DNA of 64,000 nucleotides from Verrucomicrobiaceae bacterium (GTDB lineage Bacteria > Verrucomicrobiota > Verrucomicrobiia > Verrucomicrobiales > Akkermansiaceae), in contig JAIXWR010000034.1 in NCBI GenBank assembly GCA_027491155.1, forward strand, positions 158,881 to 222,880, in the 5' to 3' direction. Positions 19,301 through 27,627 of this stretch are shown here, one piece after another. A model generated the notes under the pieces. It worked only from the letters and a program-made list of their open reading frames with translations, made no database searches and had not been told where the DNA came from. The translations under genes were made by a program, and so were the position numbers. Positions within the stretch are counted from its first letter, which is position 1, and every line of letters starts with the position of its first letter.

Positions 19301-22187
19301 AAGCCGCCCCCTGCATCCGACGGAAGCCGGGAATCGCCTGCCGGGTGGGCTCGGGCTTGTAGGCCGCCGGGTTGGACATGTTGCGCGCCATCAAGGGCGT
19401 CACCCCCTTGATCTCCCCGTCCGCCGCCAGCAGGGCCGCGAACTTCGCGAAGGCCTCCTCGGTCCGCTCCGACTCCACCAGGGCCACCGCGTGGAAATAG
19501 CCGAGCCGCCAGTCCTCCGGCCGCGCCGCGCTTTCCCGCTCCAGCACCTCCGCCGCGCTCTCCCACTCCCCGGCGGCGACCAACGCCATGACCAGCCGCT
19601 CGAGCACCCGCGGGTCGCTGTTCTTGCCGCCTTCCAAAAGCTCGCGCAGCCCGCGCTCGGTCTCGCCCTGGCGGACCCAGAACGCCGCCAGGCGACGCCG
19701 GGCCTCCGCCGCGTCCGCTCCGGAAAGCATGCCGCGCAGGATGCCCTCGGCCTTCGCCGTGTTGCCCGCGGCCTCTTCCAGATCGGCCAGCCGCAGTTTC
19801 AACGCGCCGTCCTCCGGCTTGCGGCGCAGCGCCTCCTCCACGCACTTGCGCTCCTCCTCCGGGTTCATCCACTCCTTGAACATCTCCGCCAGCGCGAGCA
19901 GCGGGACCACCGACGACGGGTTGTCGCGCGAACGGCGGCGGAAGTCCTTCACCAGCTCGTCCTCCTTGCCCTCCACCGCCGCCATCCGGGCGAGCGAGGC
20001 CGTCCACTTGAGCTTCGACGCCGGCGACTCCGCCTCGTCGTAAAGCGCGGTGTAGCTCCGCCACGCCTCGTCCGCCATCCCGGCCTCGCGCTGCGCGTCC
20101 GCCAGCTTCGCCCGCAATTCCTCGTCGCCGCCGAACTTCGCCAGCGCCCGGCGCAGCTCCGCCACCGCTTCCGCCGACCGGCCTTCGCCGAGGAAAAGAT
20201 CCGCCCGCTTGGTCCACGCCAGCTTGTCGCCGGGCGCCAGCTTCAGCCACGTCGTCGTCTCCTCCAGCGCGCCGTCGAAATCCCCCGCCCGCTCCAGCAG
20301 CTCGACCAGCCGCTTCACGTGCGCCGTCTTCGCCCCGCCCGGCAGCGCGATCATCTCGCGCATCGCCGCGACCGCTTCCTCCGAATTCCCGCGCATCTCT
20401 AACAGCCGAACCCGCTGCGTCGCGGCGAGCAGCGTGTCGTCGCCGGCCATCGCTTCCTTGAGCACCTTCTCCGCCTCGATGCTGTCGCCCAGCGCCTCGT
20501 GCATCTCGGAAAGCAGGCAGCGTTCCTGCAGCGTGAGCTCCTTTTTCGCCGCGAGTTCATCCAGCCATTTGCGCGGATCCTTCGCCCGCGCCATCAGGCC
20601 GGTCGCCATCCGCAACGCCGCATCCAGATCGGTCGGCGACTTCGCTTGGCGCACCAGTTCCATCGCCTGCGGCACCGCCGCTTCCGGGTCGTCGCCGAGC
20701 TGCGCCGCCTGGCACAGCGCCGCGAGCAGCAGCGGGTCGTCGGGGAAATCCTTCACCCGCGGCTGCAACATCGCGAAAGCCTCCGACGCCTTGCCGTGCG
20801 CTGAAAGCGAACGCGCGATCCGCAGCAGCCCCTCGCGGTCGGCCGTCTTCGCCATCTCCTTCCACATCGCAAGCGCCTCGTCGCCCTTGTCCCGCGCGAT
20901 CAGGAATCCCGCCAGCGCCTCGCCGGCCTCGCCCGCCTTGCCGTGCTTCGCCACCGCGTCGGCCAGCACCTTGCCGGCCTCGTCGAACTTCTCGAACCTC
21001 TCGAACAGACGGGCCCGCGCCACGTCGCCGGCCTCGTCCGCCGGCATCAGGGCCAGCGCCCGGTCGAGCGCCTCCTTCAGCCCGGCCTCGTCGCCCAGCA
21101 GCTTCTTCAAGCCCGCCAGCCGTTCCCACAGCGCGGCGTCGTTCTGAGCCGTCTCCAACAAAGCCGCGAGCTCATCCGCCGCATCCTTCGGACGCTCGGC
21201 ACCTTCCAGCAGGCCGATGAATTCCTCCCGCACCTCGCGGTCGCCCGGCAGCACCTTCAGCACCTCGCGGAACATCGCCACCGCCTCGTCGCCCTCGCCC
21301 CCCGCCAGCAGGCTCTTCGCCGCTTCCTTCTTCACCGCCACCCGCCGCGGATAGGCCTCGCGCAGCGCCCCCAGGAACTCCTTCAGGCCCGCCGAATCGT
21401 CCTCGCGCCCGAACAAGGCCGCCGCCCGCGCCAGCACCTCGCGCTCCAGCCAGGAGCCGTCGGCGGAAACGGCGAAGACCTCGCGGTATTCCGCCAGCGA
21501 TTCGTCCTTCTTGCCCGCCTGCGCCAGGATCTCGGCCACCTGCAATCGCCGCAGCGCCTTCTTGTAGGGATCCTCGGTCTTCGCCGCCAGATCCCTTGCC
21601 GCCGCGACCGCCTCGTCCAGCATGCCCTCGCCGATCTCCAACTCGATCAAATCCTCTTTCAATCCCTCGTCCGCAGGATTCGCCGCGATCAATTCCTGCC
21701 ACGCCTTCACCGCCTCCGCCGGCCGGCCCGCCCGCGCAAGCAGCTTGCCGCGCAAGGTCGAAGCCTCGACCTCGAGCGCCTTGTCCTTCGCCGCCAGCGC
21801 CAGGTCTTCCAACGCTCCGTCGAACCTCAACGCCGCCCCCAGCGCCTTGCCGCGCGCGAGCCTCGTCGCCGCATCCTCCGGTGCCAGCTTCACCGCCTCG
21901 TCCAGCGCCTTGAGCGCGGCTTCCTCGTCGCCCGAGTGCTCGTGGAAAACCGCCAGCAATCGCCAGTCCGCCGCGCCGCCTTCCTTCGCCCGCAGCTCGA
22001 GCTCCGGCTTCAGGCTCTCGAGTTCCTTCTCCTCCAGCCAGGCATCCATCATCCGGCCGAACAGCACCGCGTTCTCCGGCTTCTTCAGCAGCATCGTCCG
22101 ATACCGCTCCGCCTTCTCCGGAATCTCACCCGCATGCAGGGGAAACACACAAGCCGCGAGGATGAGAATAACTTTCCGGTTTATCAT
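13395..22187 (-). CDS. Giant exported TPR-repeat protein (2930 residues)
   Basis: One uninterrupted frame of 2930 codons. It starts with a signal peptide (MINRKVILILAACVFPLHAG). Residues about 25-950 are degenerate tetratricopeptide repeats; units such as GDEEAALKALDEAVKLAPED and GNSEEAVAAMREMIALPGG recur every 34 or so residues. The remaining two thirds are helix-rich, Trp/Leu-spaced and probably a helical solenoid too, but repeats are less regular. No catalytic motif or second membrane segment is seen, so it is probably periplasmic. It opens the MoxR-VWA operon and is joined to the next gene by an ATGA overlap. Bat operons elsewhere encode small TPR proteins; this may be a hugely enlarged counterpart. 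ATG 22187 gives the signal peptide; the TTG at 22208 adds nothing recognisable. Confidence 0.85.
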   Translation of the reverse strand: MINRKVILILAACVFPLHAGEIPEKAERYRTMLLKKPENAVLFGRMMDAWLEEKELESLKPELELRAKEGGAADWRLLAVFHEHSGDEEAALKALDEAVKLAPEDAATRLARGKALGAALRFDGALEDLALAAKDKALEVEASTLRGKLLARAGRPAEAVKAWQELIAANPADEGLKEDLIELEIGEGMLDEAVAAARDLAAKTEDPYKKALRRLQVAEILAQAGKKDESLAEYREVFAVSADGSWLEREVLARAAALFGREDDSAGLKEFLGALREAYPRRVAVKKEAAKSLLAGGEGDEAVAMFREVLKVLPGDREVREEFIGLLEGAERPKDAADELAALLETAQNDAALWERLAGLKKLLGDEAGLKEALDRALALMPADEAGDVARARLFERFEKFDEAGKVLADAVAKHGKAGEAGEALAGFLIARDKGDEALAMWKEMAKTADREGLLRIARSLSAHGKASEAFAMLQPRVKDFPDDPLLLAALCQAAQLGDDPEAAVPQAMELVRQAKSPTDLDAALRMATGLMARAKDPRKWLDELAAKKELTLQERCLLSEMHEALGDSIEAEKVLKEAMAGDDTLLAATQRVRLLEMRGNSEEAVAAMREMIALPGGAKTAHVKRLVELLERAGDFDGALEETTTWLKLAPGDKLAWTKRADLFLGEGRSAEAVAELRRALAKFGGDEELRAKLADAQREAGMADEAWRSYTALYDEAESPASKLKWTASLARMAAVEGKEDELVKDFRRRSRDNPSSVVPLLALAEMFKEWMNPEEERKCVEEALRRKPEDGALKLRLADLEEAAGNTAKAEGILRGMLSGADAAEARRRLAAFWVRQGETERGLRELLEGGKNSDPRVLERLVMALVAAGEWESAAEVLERESAARPEDWRLGYFHAVALVESERTEEAFAKFAALLAADGEIKGVTPLMARNMSNPAAYKPEPTRQAIPGFRRMQGAAFSYRGEDDPFSSYSMGGNGEVAMPGSLHELRTLALHHALAICKADEERREARLARLQSPHLDDLDTLKLVWFLKQDEFKAELMKEDADPGLIRWHLENLNYQEDGRDMELMKHCFRVALAKDTDLALAVAGRIGYGGEKGAGADTAAEVLGLYEKLDGKKRKSWMGLLSGIAFETDELPLEVRQRAEKLLVETARGMDEKSSRHWIIDGIGVEWLKQGRFKEAVEWINRTTAERAGKPRPLQNSGMPMHYMLRQTMGGESQGFVPVLMTMVPYGYQELAGNRNSSRKIGENEKKLLKLLGEDAVEEESGEPPVDPEKLAAITPELKDPVLRIFFYQVAGKEKELEREIEALAKSPEATAQDLMLAAAYRATVAKAPAEAYALLVKARELPVDAVLRERIDAELLAAGARLAEAKTEGVDLEPAKRAALRMRKSMGYDPDQKGVLAGLMTKLGMEEESRRFTAAPATFVSGRNPYGSMWRGMRGSSRGQKLTEIPVLVRDGKREAAARLLLQEVRRLSADDDNNYELAQVYKSATALKLAEEMLRLGAPQPGAGFNRRKEHALMLMRLDRKEAALPILRELAKEKPQDTVVRTALFSVLPKEEQKASLEALAGEDFDSEALGQMFREWLNEDKLERQLESLGAMAMFLENLKPVYDRNRNLSWVNYLVKDVTEGGSSDVSVRPLLPDADRDTKYDEEATKKRDAAFRRIYLAMLRHPQTAEQGFVLLHATRDRLGAKQEELDRAALSASRAVLRIHGDSGMFRHFSRSNYLWAWISGNGSSTSGGPPSGGLSPAAYLGRRAVEGLEFQLLDDAFLKELSESGKEEAALVERCLKVVNGEGTTAFKEWASESEERGAAMARELPWIARLAESRRRTDLLVMAEEHAAKGMLQNDHRGSEMPEVLVQAVTGARDLAARTAAIGRVTKVLLGPEEAWPLFAAIDENVYVSGIGNRRQAFQSFIQGLSQDQGAAVAGARFVLRHGLAGSIGMDESYLFQSMSYQPSAGDLLESGFFDPGPEIVGSIDPQESESMLGDMVNRLKSQGGESKKQAEILMKVEGPRAFWARITGAAITGNTAAALKEIDRASAAWAKWSPKERAGFAKLVQGWFPDAEEKSSGATRKMLSESLKKGDEEARKLVEGYLKDGFPPNFQPWTVEQTIQPLVIRLLAEDPALAAKLWDKALEACRKNNSGWGSSSGGFPTTPDSYVHGEMLEALLNSKVPLAGMCGFLTEFAKLDSSRIVGLQEGNLLYYASNRISNEMAPRIAAFAKDKTLAALPENVRNFAGIYGVVGKETPKEARPLLSAITMYSYFHDSFDGKRHRAGALAWAKEELKKIDPALSDSAVLVILVHDVENLDDAAKKDLRERFVSFASNASIPESWRLMALRPLLSRDKVGPVLDTPECAAAMSALLASFMTPERQWANASSMALASRVAGWNSVSPEQSKLMLDRLAAAPIRYASGNDEGARGQVARLTLDLAMRAKDEAAIAKAVRDGGASIRGRLDLTVKLWKGGRMDPAKLLLARPGEFHLGTRELFFGSKGDGGAPAFFDKELEAAMPGWLAGIEDPGQRFRIECLLSCGRDFDGERAPSVKRAERIAALVKRFAAEAPKPKASRLETLAALGMEPGPAAVLAAEYKTAIQNEDLAALAMDRYDSHSNPPRPADESTLMTFLIRTAVRIEIESAGDASEFLRQVELMQLSEAGDGNSEYYMRETMNEFFDWHAALLLRRIAELEGDARKKASERMMKLCEALLAFKNTEMHRDVIPLGPVVHAVAGDGAGFDRWLAGLDEEKRARYGKIRKETTLKLAYATIHETSLGGEAFLKPRRALLTALLTDPVTVAREIKHPTDLSGLMDSQAFTRDDLFAVIDALPADHPQKVEFLTEKAGIIGWRTDDKEAAIKAYDAADAAAAAKGDPKSIANAKAYRAKYLDDRQGKLAEAAAIAKELKPDDLGEKERKWMEELVKKAASKK

Positions 22188-22728
22188 GGGCGCAGATTGA
22201 ACGGCCAAAACGTGGAGGCAATTCGAATCCTTGGTGAGTTTTTAGAGAAGCCCCCCGGGAGCGCCGGTCTGCGACCGGCCGTTCGGTCCCACCCACCCCG
22301 CCTCATCCACCAAGCCATCGATTGTCCAAAACCCGCCCCGCATTTCACAAGCGCAACCGCCTCAAACCCCGTCCCCACAAGGATTCCAAGCCCATCGTCC
22401 CGCCCTGGCAACCCGTGCACCATGCCCATCCCCCGCCATCCGCCCCCGCCTTCAGAGCACCGCACCCCGCGATGCGATGTCCCCACGATGTACCACAATG
22501 CCCGGCATGTCGGAACCCTCACCAACTTCTCCCGATCTTCCCAAGTGGCAAACTTGTCAAAATCGCAAGCCGCGGATTCATGGCATCAAGATATCGAAAA
22601 TCTCCCACGATCCTCGACTTTCCCGCTTTCCGAACCAAATACGATCCGTTTCTCCATCCAAGACCGGACTCTTCCCCGCTCTCTAACAGCCGAGAACTTT
22701 CGGCAGGGGCATCGTTTTCACGATCCGG
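22188..22728. other. Long intergenic region upstream of the giant TPR gene
   Basis: This 541-base gap separates the HrpA stop from the start of the giant operon. It holds a repeat-like hairpin at 22257-22290 and one CTGTTAGR octamer on the minus strand at 22682-22689. Base composition is noticeably less GC-rich than the genes around it between about 22550 and 22680. Open frames on either strand have no recognisable content. The promoter of the giant operon should lie here but I cannot place it. Confidence 0.5.
22257..22290. repeat. Hairpin of the GGAGCGCCGG repeat type
   Basis: The stem GCCGGTC-TGC-GACCGGC (22262-22278) is preceded by GGGAGC, giving the same GGGAGCGCCGG head as the inverted copy of the element at 26486-26507 but with a different stem and loop. 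It is flanked by GGTCCC. The shared head with a different paired stem suggests a related mobile or templated element. Confidence 0.55.
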
Positions 22729-25700
22729 CTAAAACCCTTCCCCCAACCTCTTCTCCGAAACCTTCATCTCCAGCGGCACGTCCGGCGCGAACAGGGAAAG
22801 CCGGAACTCCTCCAGCAGCCATCCGTAGTCCCACAGCGCCGGATCCTCCGGCCGGGCGGTCCAGGCGATGAACCAGGGCTGCCAGTATTTCCGCACCCGC
22901 TCCATCTTCTCCAGATCCTTGACCAGCGGCAGGCTGGCGATCCGCCCGATCCGCGACTTGATGCCGCGCAGGTAGCGGTCGTGACCCTTCAGCCGCGAAA
23001 AGCCCGCCCGCCAGGCGAAGCGCGGCCGCAGCAGCCAGGCGAGCTCCTCCTCGAGGTCGACGGCGACCTGCGACAAATGGCGGTCCCTCGCGTTGTCGTG
23101 GATCCACTGCCGCAGCGGGCCGATCGCGTCGAACGAGGCGTCCAGCGACTTCGAGATCGCCGTCGCCGCCTCGAACCAGCGGCCCTTCGCGTCCTTCGCC
23201 CTGTCGGCGAAGTCCTCCGGCGTGCCCAGCCGCTTCCCGCCGAGCGCGCCTTCGCCGGCCAGCGCGATCAGGTCGTCCAGCGGCGTGCCCAGCCGCGGCA
23301 GCTCGACCTTCGCCATCAGCCCGAGCGGGAACTTCTTCTTCAAGTAGGCCACCTGGTCCGGCTGCGCCAGCATCAGCAACCGCACCTGCCCGGCCCGATG
23401 CGATTCCGCCGCCTCCGCCGCCTTGGAAAAGACCCGCACGCCCACCGTCGCGCCCTCGTCGACCAGCGCCGGAAACGCCGGGCCGGCCGGGGTGTCGATC
23501 CGCTCCGGCACTTCGCCCTCCGTCCACGCCTTCATCCCGCCGCGCTCCCAGCCGGCGTTCGCCGCGACCTCGAAGCGCTTCGTCACCACCTTGCCGAGTT
23601 TCGCGCACAAGTCCCGCACGCTGGTGCCGAAGCCCAGCTCTCGTTCCTCGTCGTCGCAGACCCAGATCTTGGTCACCAGCTCCTCCGGCAGCCGCGCGAG
23701 GTCGAAGGCCGACGGCTGGACGTCGTAGCGCGAGAACTTCGTCAAGTACTGCGCCAGCCGTACTTCCATCGGCCCGTCCTTCTCGCGGTCGCGCCACTCG
23801 TCGGCGAAGCCGCGGGCGGCGTCGGCCACCGGCTGGCATTCGCGGCGCAGGTCCTTCGGCAGCGAGCGGATCATCCACTCGGCCCGCCATTCGAGATCGC
23901 CCGGCACGCCCCATGAGGGCAGCCACTCGGGCATCCGAGGCAACTGGTCGATGTGGACGCCCAGTGTCACGCCGTCGTCCCGCTCGCCCGGCGTCGCCCG
24001 GTAATAGACCGCGTATTCCTCGCCGCCGTGCCCGATCCAGTCCGGAAAGCCTTCCAAATCCAGCGCGTCGAGATTCTCCAGAACCACGTCCTGCCGCCCG
24101 GCGAGGATCCGCTCCTCGTGCTTGCCGATCCAGTCGTGGAAGGCCTTCGCCGTGCACATCCCGTCCGGCAGCCGGCTTTCGAAAAACTCCAGCACCGCCT
24201 CCTCGCTCCACAGCCCGTTCGGCCGGCGCAGCTTGTGCTCGATCTGTTCGATCTCCTCATTCAGCTCCGCCAGCCGCGCCATCGCCCGCGACTTCCCTTT
24301 CACGCCGCCTTGCAAGAGGCCCTCTCTCACAAAAATCTTCCGCGCGCCCTCGGGATCGATTCGCCCGTAGTGCACGCGCCGCCCCGCCACGATCGGCAGT
24401 CCGCCGCAGATCACCGTCTCCTTGGCATAGACCGCGCCTTGGTGCTCGTCCCAATGCCCGTCGCCGTAACGGCTGCTGCACAGGTGCGGCGCGACCTTCT
24501 CGACCCAGGCCGGATCGATCCGCGCGATCCGCCGCGCCCACAGCCGGGAGGTATCGACCAGCTCCATCGCCATCACCCAATCCCAGCGCTTGCCGCCGAA
24601 CAGGCCGGAGCCGGGGAACACCGCGAAGTGCCCGCCCGACGCGCTGCGGTAGGCCTTCTCCTCGCGATCCCACAGCCCGAACTGCCGCGGCACGCCGGCC
24701 AGCAGCGCGCGGTGGAAGGAGTCGTACGACGCCGACTTCTCGGTCGATTCCGCCAGCGGGTTGATCTGCCATTTCAGCTCGCGCGCGACCAGTTCCTTGA
24801 GCTCGTCGTGGACGTTCGCCCACTCCGTGACGCGGCGGTAGTTGAGGAAGGCATCACCACAGTACTTGCGCAGTTGATTCCGCTTCCAGCCACGGCCCTC
24901 GCGGAAGCGCTGGACGTCGAGCCATAGCCGCAGGATCCCGCGGAAGTCGCTGTCGGCATCCTTCCAGCGGGCATGCGCGGCATCGGCCTCCTTGGTCTTC
25001 TCCGCCGGCCGCTCGCGCGGGTCGTTCGATTCCAGCGCCGACACCACCGGCAGGATCTCCGCCAGGCAGCCTTCGTAGCGCGCTTCCAACAGCATCCGTG
25101 CCAGCCGGGGATCGACCGGCATCCGCGACATCGTGCGCCCGGCCTCGGTGAGCTGCTTGTGTTTGTCCAGCGCCCCGACCTCTCTCAAAGTACGATATCC
25201 CTCGGAGATCGCCTTCGGCGACGGCGGGTCGAGAAACGGAAATTCCTCGATGTCCGGCAGGCCCAGCGACTTCATCCGCAGGATCACCCCGGCCAGCGAA
25301 CTCCGCCGGATCTCCGGGTCGGTGAATTCAGCCCGCTCCGCCAGATCCTCTTCCGAGTAAAGCCGCACGCAGACGCCCTCGCTGACCCGCCCGCAGCGTC
25401 CTTTCCGCTGCCGCGCGCTGGCCTGCGAGACCGCTTCGATTTGAAGCCGCTGCACCCCGCGCCCCGGACTCCAGCGACTGACCCGCGCCAGGCCGCTGTC
25501 GACCACGCTGACGATGCCGGGAATCGTGAGCGAGGTCTCCGCAACGTTGGTCGCCAGGATGATCCGCCGCTTGTTGCCGGGATTGAAAATCCGCTGCTGG
25601 TCGGCCAGCCCGAGCCGCGCGAAAAGCGGCAAAATCTCGGTGTTCCGGTAGTTCCGCCCGTCCAATGCGTCGGCGCAGTCGCGGATCTCCCGCTCGCCCG

Positions 25701-26391
25701 GCAGGAAGACCAACACGTCGCCGCGCGGATCGACCTCGGTCAGCCAATCGACCGCCCGCGGGACATGGCGCGAGAGCTCTTCATCGTCATAGGACGGCAG
25801 GAAAAACTCCTCCACCGGAAAGGTCCGGCCTTCCGCCTGCAAGACCGGCGCGCCGTCGAAGAAGGCCGCGAACGAACCCGCATCCAGCGTCGCCGAGGAG
25901 ATCACCAGCTTGAGGTCCTTCCGTCGCTCTAACAGCCGCTTTAGATAGCCGAGCAGGAAGTCGATGTTCAGCGAGCGCTCGTGGGCCTCGTCGAGGATCA
26001 GTGCGTCGTACTGCTTGAGATTCGGATCGCCCTGCGTTTCGGCCAGCAGGATCCCGTCGGTCATGAACTTGACCCGCGTCTGCTTGGACGTCTTGTCCTC
26101 GAAGCGCACCTGGTAGCCCACGAAAGCACCGAGCGGCCCCTTCAGTTCCTCCGCCACCCGCTTCGCCACGCTGGCCGCCGCGATCCGCCGCGGCTGGGTG
26201 CAGCCGATCTTCCGCGTGCTGCCCGCCAGCGCCTCGGCCACCATTTTCGGCAGCTGCGTCGTCTTGCCGGAGCCGGTCTCGCTGACCACGACGATCACCG
26301 GATGTTCCCGGATCGCGGCCACGATCTCCCCGCGCATGCCAACAACGGGCAAGCCTTCCGGGTAGTTCAGCGGCGGCAGCGCATCCGTCAT
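22729..26391 (-). CDS. hrpA: ATP-dependent RNA helicase HrpA (DEAH box)
   Basis: A 1220-residue DEAH-box RNA helicase, near the usual 1300 of HrpA. The Walker A motif is ETGSGKTT (residues 38-45), motif II is DEAHERS, motif III is SSATLDA and motif VI is QASARQRKGRCGR. The helicase core is followed by winged-helix/HA2 and OB-fold regions and by the long HrpA-specific C-terminal domain (DUF3418), with VTLGVHIDQLPRMPEWL. HrpA is cytoplasmic and acts in RNA processing and in rescue of stalled or collided ribosomes in Escherichia coli. I chose ATG 26391; the frame remains open upstream but is the shadow of the neighbouring gene and repeat. Confidence 0.93.
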   Translation of the reverse strand: MTDALPPLNYPEGLPVVGMRGEIVAAIREHPVIVVVSETGSGKTTQLPKMVAEALAGSTRKIGCTQPRRIAAASVAKRVAEELKGPLGAFVGYQVRFEDKTSKQTRVKFMTDGILLAETQGDPNLKQYDALILDEAHERSLNIDFLLGYLKRLLERRKDLKLVISSATLDAGSFAAFFDGAPVLQAEGRTFPVEEFFLPSYDDEELSRHVPRAVDWLTEVDPRGDVLVFLPGEREIRDCADALDGRNYRNTEILPLFARLGLADQQRIFNPGNKRRIILATNVAETSLTIPGIVSVVDSGLARVSRWSPGRGVQRLQIEAVSQASARQRKGRCGRVSEGVCVRLYSEEDLAERAEFTDPEIRRSSLAGVILRMKSLGLPDIEEFPFLDPPSPKAISEGYRTLREVGALDKHKQLTEAGRTMSRMPVDPRLARMLLEARYEGCLAEILPVVSALESNDPRERPAEKTKEADAAHARWKDADSDFRGILRLWLDVQRFREGRGWKRNQLRKYCGDAFLNYRRVTEWANVHDELKELVARELKWQINPLAESTEKSASYDSFHRALLAGVPRQFGLWDREEKAYRSASGGHFAVFPGSGLFGGKRWDWVMAMELVDTSRLWARRIARIDPAWVEKVAPHLCSSRYGDGHWDEHQGAVYAKETVICGGLPIVAGRRVHYGRIDPEGARKIFVREGLLQGGVKGKSRAMARLAELNEEIEQIEHKLRRPNGLWSEEAVLEFFESRLPDGMCTAKAFHDWIGKHEERILAGRQDVVLENLDALDLEGFPDWIGHGGEEYAVYYRATPGERDDGVTLGVHIDQLPRMPEWLPSWGVPGDLEWRAEWMIRSLPKDLRRECQPVADAARGFADEWRDREKDGPMEVRLAQYLTKFSRYDVQPSAFDLARLPEELVTKIWVCDDEERELGFGTSVRDLCAKLGKVVTKRFEVAANAGWERGGMKAWTEGEVPERIDTPAGPAFPALVDEGATVGVRVFSKAAEAAESHRAGQVRLLMLAQPDQVAYLKKKFPLGLMAKVELPRLGTPLDDLIALAGEGALGGKRLGTPEDFADRAKDAKGRWFEAATAISKSLDASFDAIGPLRQWIHDNARDRHLSQVAVDLEEELAWLLRPRFAWRAGFSRLKGHDRYLRGIKSRIGRIASLPLVKDLEKMERVRKYWQPWFIAWTARPEDPALWDYGWLLEEFRLSLFAPDVPLEMKVSEKRLGEGF

Positions 26392-26443
26392 CGCGCGCGG
26401 GAGATAGCCGGGCAGCGCGACGGCCTCAAGCGTGGTCTTCCGA

Positions 26444-26507
26444 GGGAGCGCCAGCTTCAGCCGGCCGCCCCCTCCAACCGTCCAAGCCGGCTGAAGCCGG
26501 CGCTCCC
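26444..26507. repeat. Paired-hairpin element that forms the 3' end of a gene
   Basis: Left hairpin GCCAGC-TTCA-GCCGGC and right hairpin GCCGGC-TGAA-GCCGGC lie within near-perfect 22-base inverted arms (26444-26465 and 26486-26507). Arms end in GGGAGCG/CGCTCCC. The last 17 codons and stop of the ADP-ribosylglycohydrolase gene are read from this element. A 27-base stretch (26481-26507) recurs exactly at 63876-63902. Confidence 0.8.
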
Positions 26508-27425
26508 ACCCGTCGCCGCACCCAACAAGCTCCCCACCACCGCCCCTCGATGGCAGTTGTCGCCGCCGACCATCGCGTTGGCGGTGATGCCCGCGGCGAA
26601 GTCGTCGTGATACTTCCACGCCAGATAGAGCGACGCCGGCATCGCCTCCGCGATGTAGCAGGCCGGGCTGAAACGACGACCAACCACCAGCTCGTCCGGC
26701 TGCTCGCGCCAAGACTCCGCCTTGGTTCCCGACAGCCAGTCGCCCGCTTCCCGCCTCATCGCATCGCGCAAGGTCTCGCCCTCCGCCACCGCCCACAGCA
26801 CCCGCACCAAGGTATCCGCCGCGCGCAGCACGTTGGCATGGGCATGGGTCAGCCCGACGTGCTCCTTCACGATCCGCCGCAATTCGTCGCGCGGGGTTCC
26901 CTCCAGCGCCGCGACCAGTGCCGGCACCTGGGCCAGCCCGCCGATGTGCTCGTCGCTGATCCCGCACTTCCGCGGCGGCTTGCCCTGGGCGTAGCGGGTG
27001 AAGAAGGCGCGGTGATACTCCTCGACATAGGTGTCCCGATGCCAGCCCGGCTCCAGCATCCGCGCGATGTAGCGCTCCAGCCACGCATCGGCATCGTAGC
27101 CGCCGTTCTCCCGTACCATCGAGAAAAGCTCCGTCGCCAGTCTGAAGTTTAGCGTGTTCTCCCCGGCTGTTAGAAACTGGTGATAGTGAACGTCCCGCCG
27201 CCCCCAGTACTGCGCCTGTTCCCGCAGGATGTCGCCCTTCTCGTTCAGCGCCGTGTAGCTCGACCGCCACAGGATGCTCCCCGGATGTGGGTTCCGCGGC
27301 GCCATGAAATGATCGACGATCCCGTAGTCCCGCCGCAGCGCCTCGCGGTCGTAGTACCAGTGCAACGGCATCGCCAGCGCGTCGGCCGCCAGCGAGCCTT
27401 CGTAGGCATCCATGAAACTGCTCAC
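26457..27425 (-). CDS. ADP-ribosylglycohydrolase (DraG-like) family protein
   Basis: A 322-residue protein of the ADP-ribosylglycohydrolase superfamily: an early acidic segment DAYEGSLAADALAMPLHWYY, a central helical part with HVGLTHAHANVLRAADTLVR, and the late GGDNCHRGAVVGSLLGAATG. Most DraG relatives have GGDTDS at this last site for binding magnesium; here the second Asp is absent, so metal binding and substrate may differ. The likely reaction is hydrolysis of an ADP-ribose or related glycosidic bond, but the substrate is unknown. The last 16 residues ([16 protein letters not shown]) come from a repeat element. It lies just upstream of hrpA in the same direction. Confidence 0.85.
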   Translation of the reverse strand: MSSFMDAYEGSLAADALAMPLHWYYDREALRRDYGIVDHFMAPRNPHPGSILWRSSYTALNEKGDILREQAQYWGRRDVHYHQFLTAGENTLNFRLATELFSMVRENGGYDADAWLERYIARMLEPGWHRDTYVEEYHRAFFTRYAQGKPPRKCGISDEHIGGLAQVPALVAALEGTPRDELRRIVKEHVGLTHAHANVLRAADTLVRVLWAVAEGETLRDAMRREAGDWLSGTKAESWREQPDELVVGRRFSPACYIAEAMPASLYLAWKYHDDFAAGITANAMVGGDNCHRGAVVGSLLGAATGGSAGFSRLGRLEGAAG

Positions 27426-27574
27426 GGGCTCCCCTTAGTCCCGGATTCCCGCCGCGCAAACCGCGATCGCGTGTGAACGATCACGTGATTCCGGTCCGCA
27501 CCGTTTTCTGCGAGAGTCATCCCGTCGCAAGGAACTCCCCCCACCCTCCGCGACACCATCCCCCCCGAAGCCGG

Positions 27575-27606
27575 CAGGCGCCAGGAATCCCCCCACCTGG
27601 CGCCTG
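27575..27606 (-). terminator. Strong hairpin after the aminopeptidase gene
   Basis: A perfect 11-base stem (CAGGCGCCAGG with CCTGGCGCCTG, 27575-27585/27596-27606) with a 10-base loop lies 21 bases past the stop of the minus-strand aminopeptidase gene. The T run (TGCTTTTT) is on the plus-strand side, so intrinsic termination would be better for plus-strand transcripts. It may act as a message-end stem for the minus-strand gene. Confidence 0.45.
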
Positions 27607-27627
27607 TGCTTTTTGAATCATCCGTCT

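Noticed and set aside
22184..22732. Open frames in the 541-base gap upstream of the giant gene
   Set aside because: Products are Pro/Arg-rich without motifs, and one contains translated repeat sequence (GRRPALPGG).
26392..27459. N-terminal extension of HrpA through the neighbouring gene
   Set aside because: HrpA homology begins at 26391; the extension is the ADP-ribosylglycohydrolase gene read in another frame.
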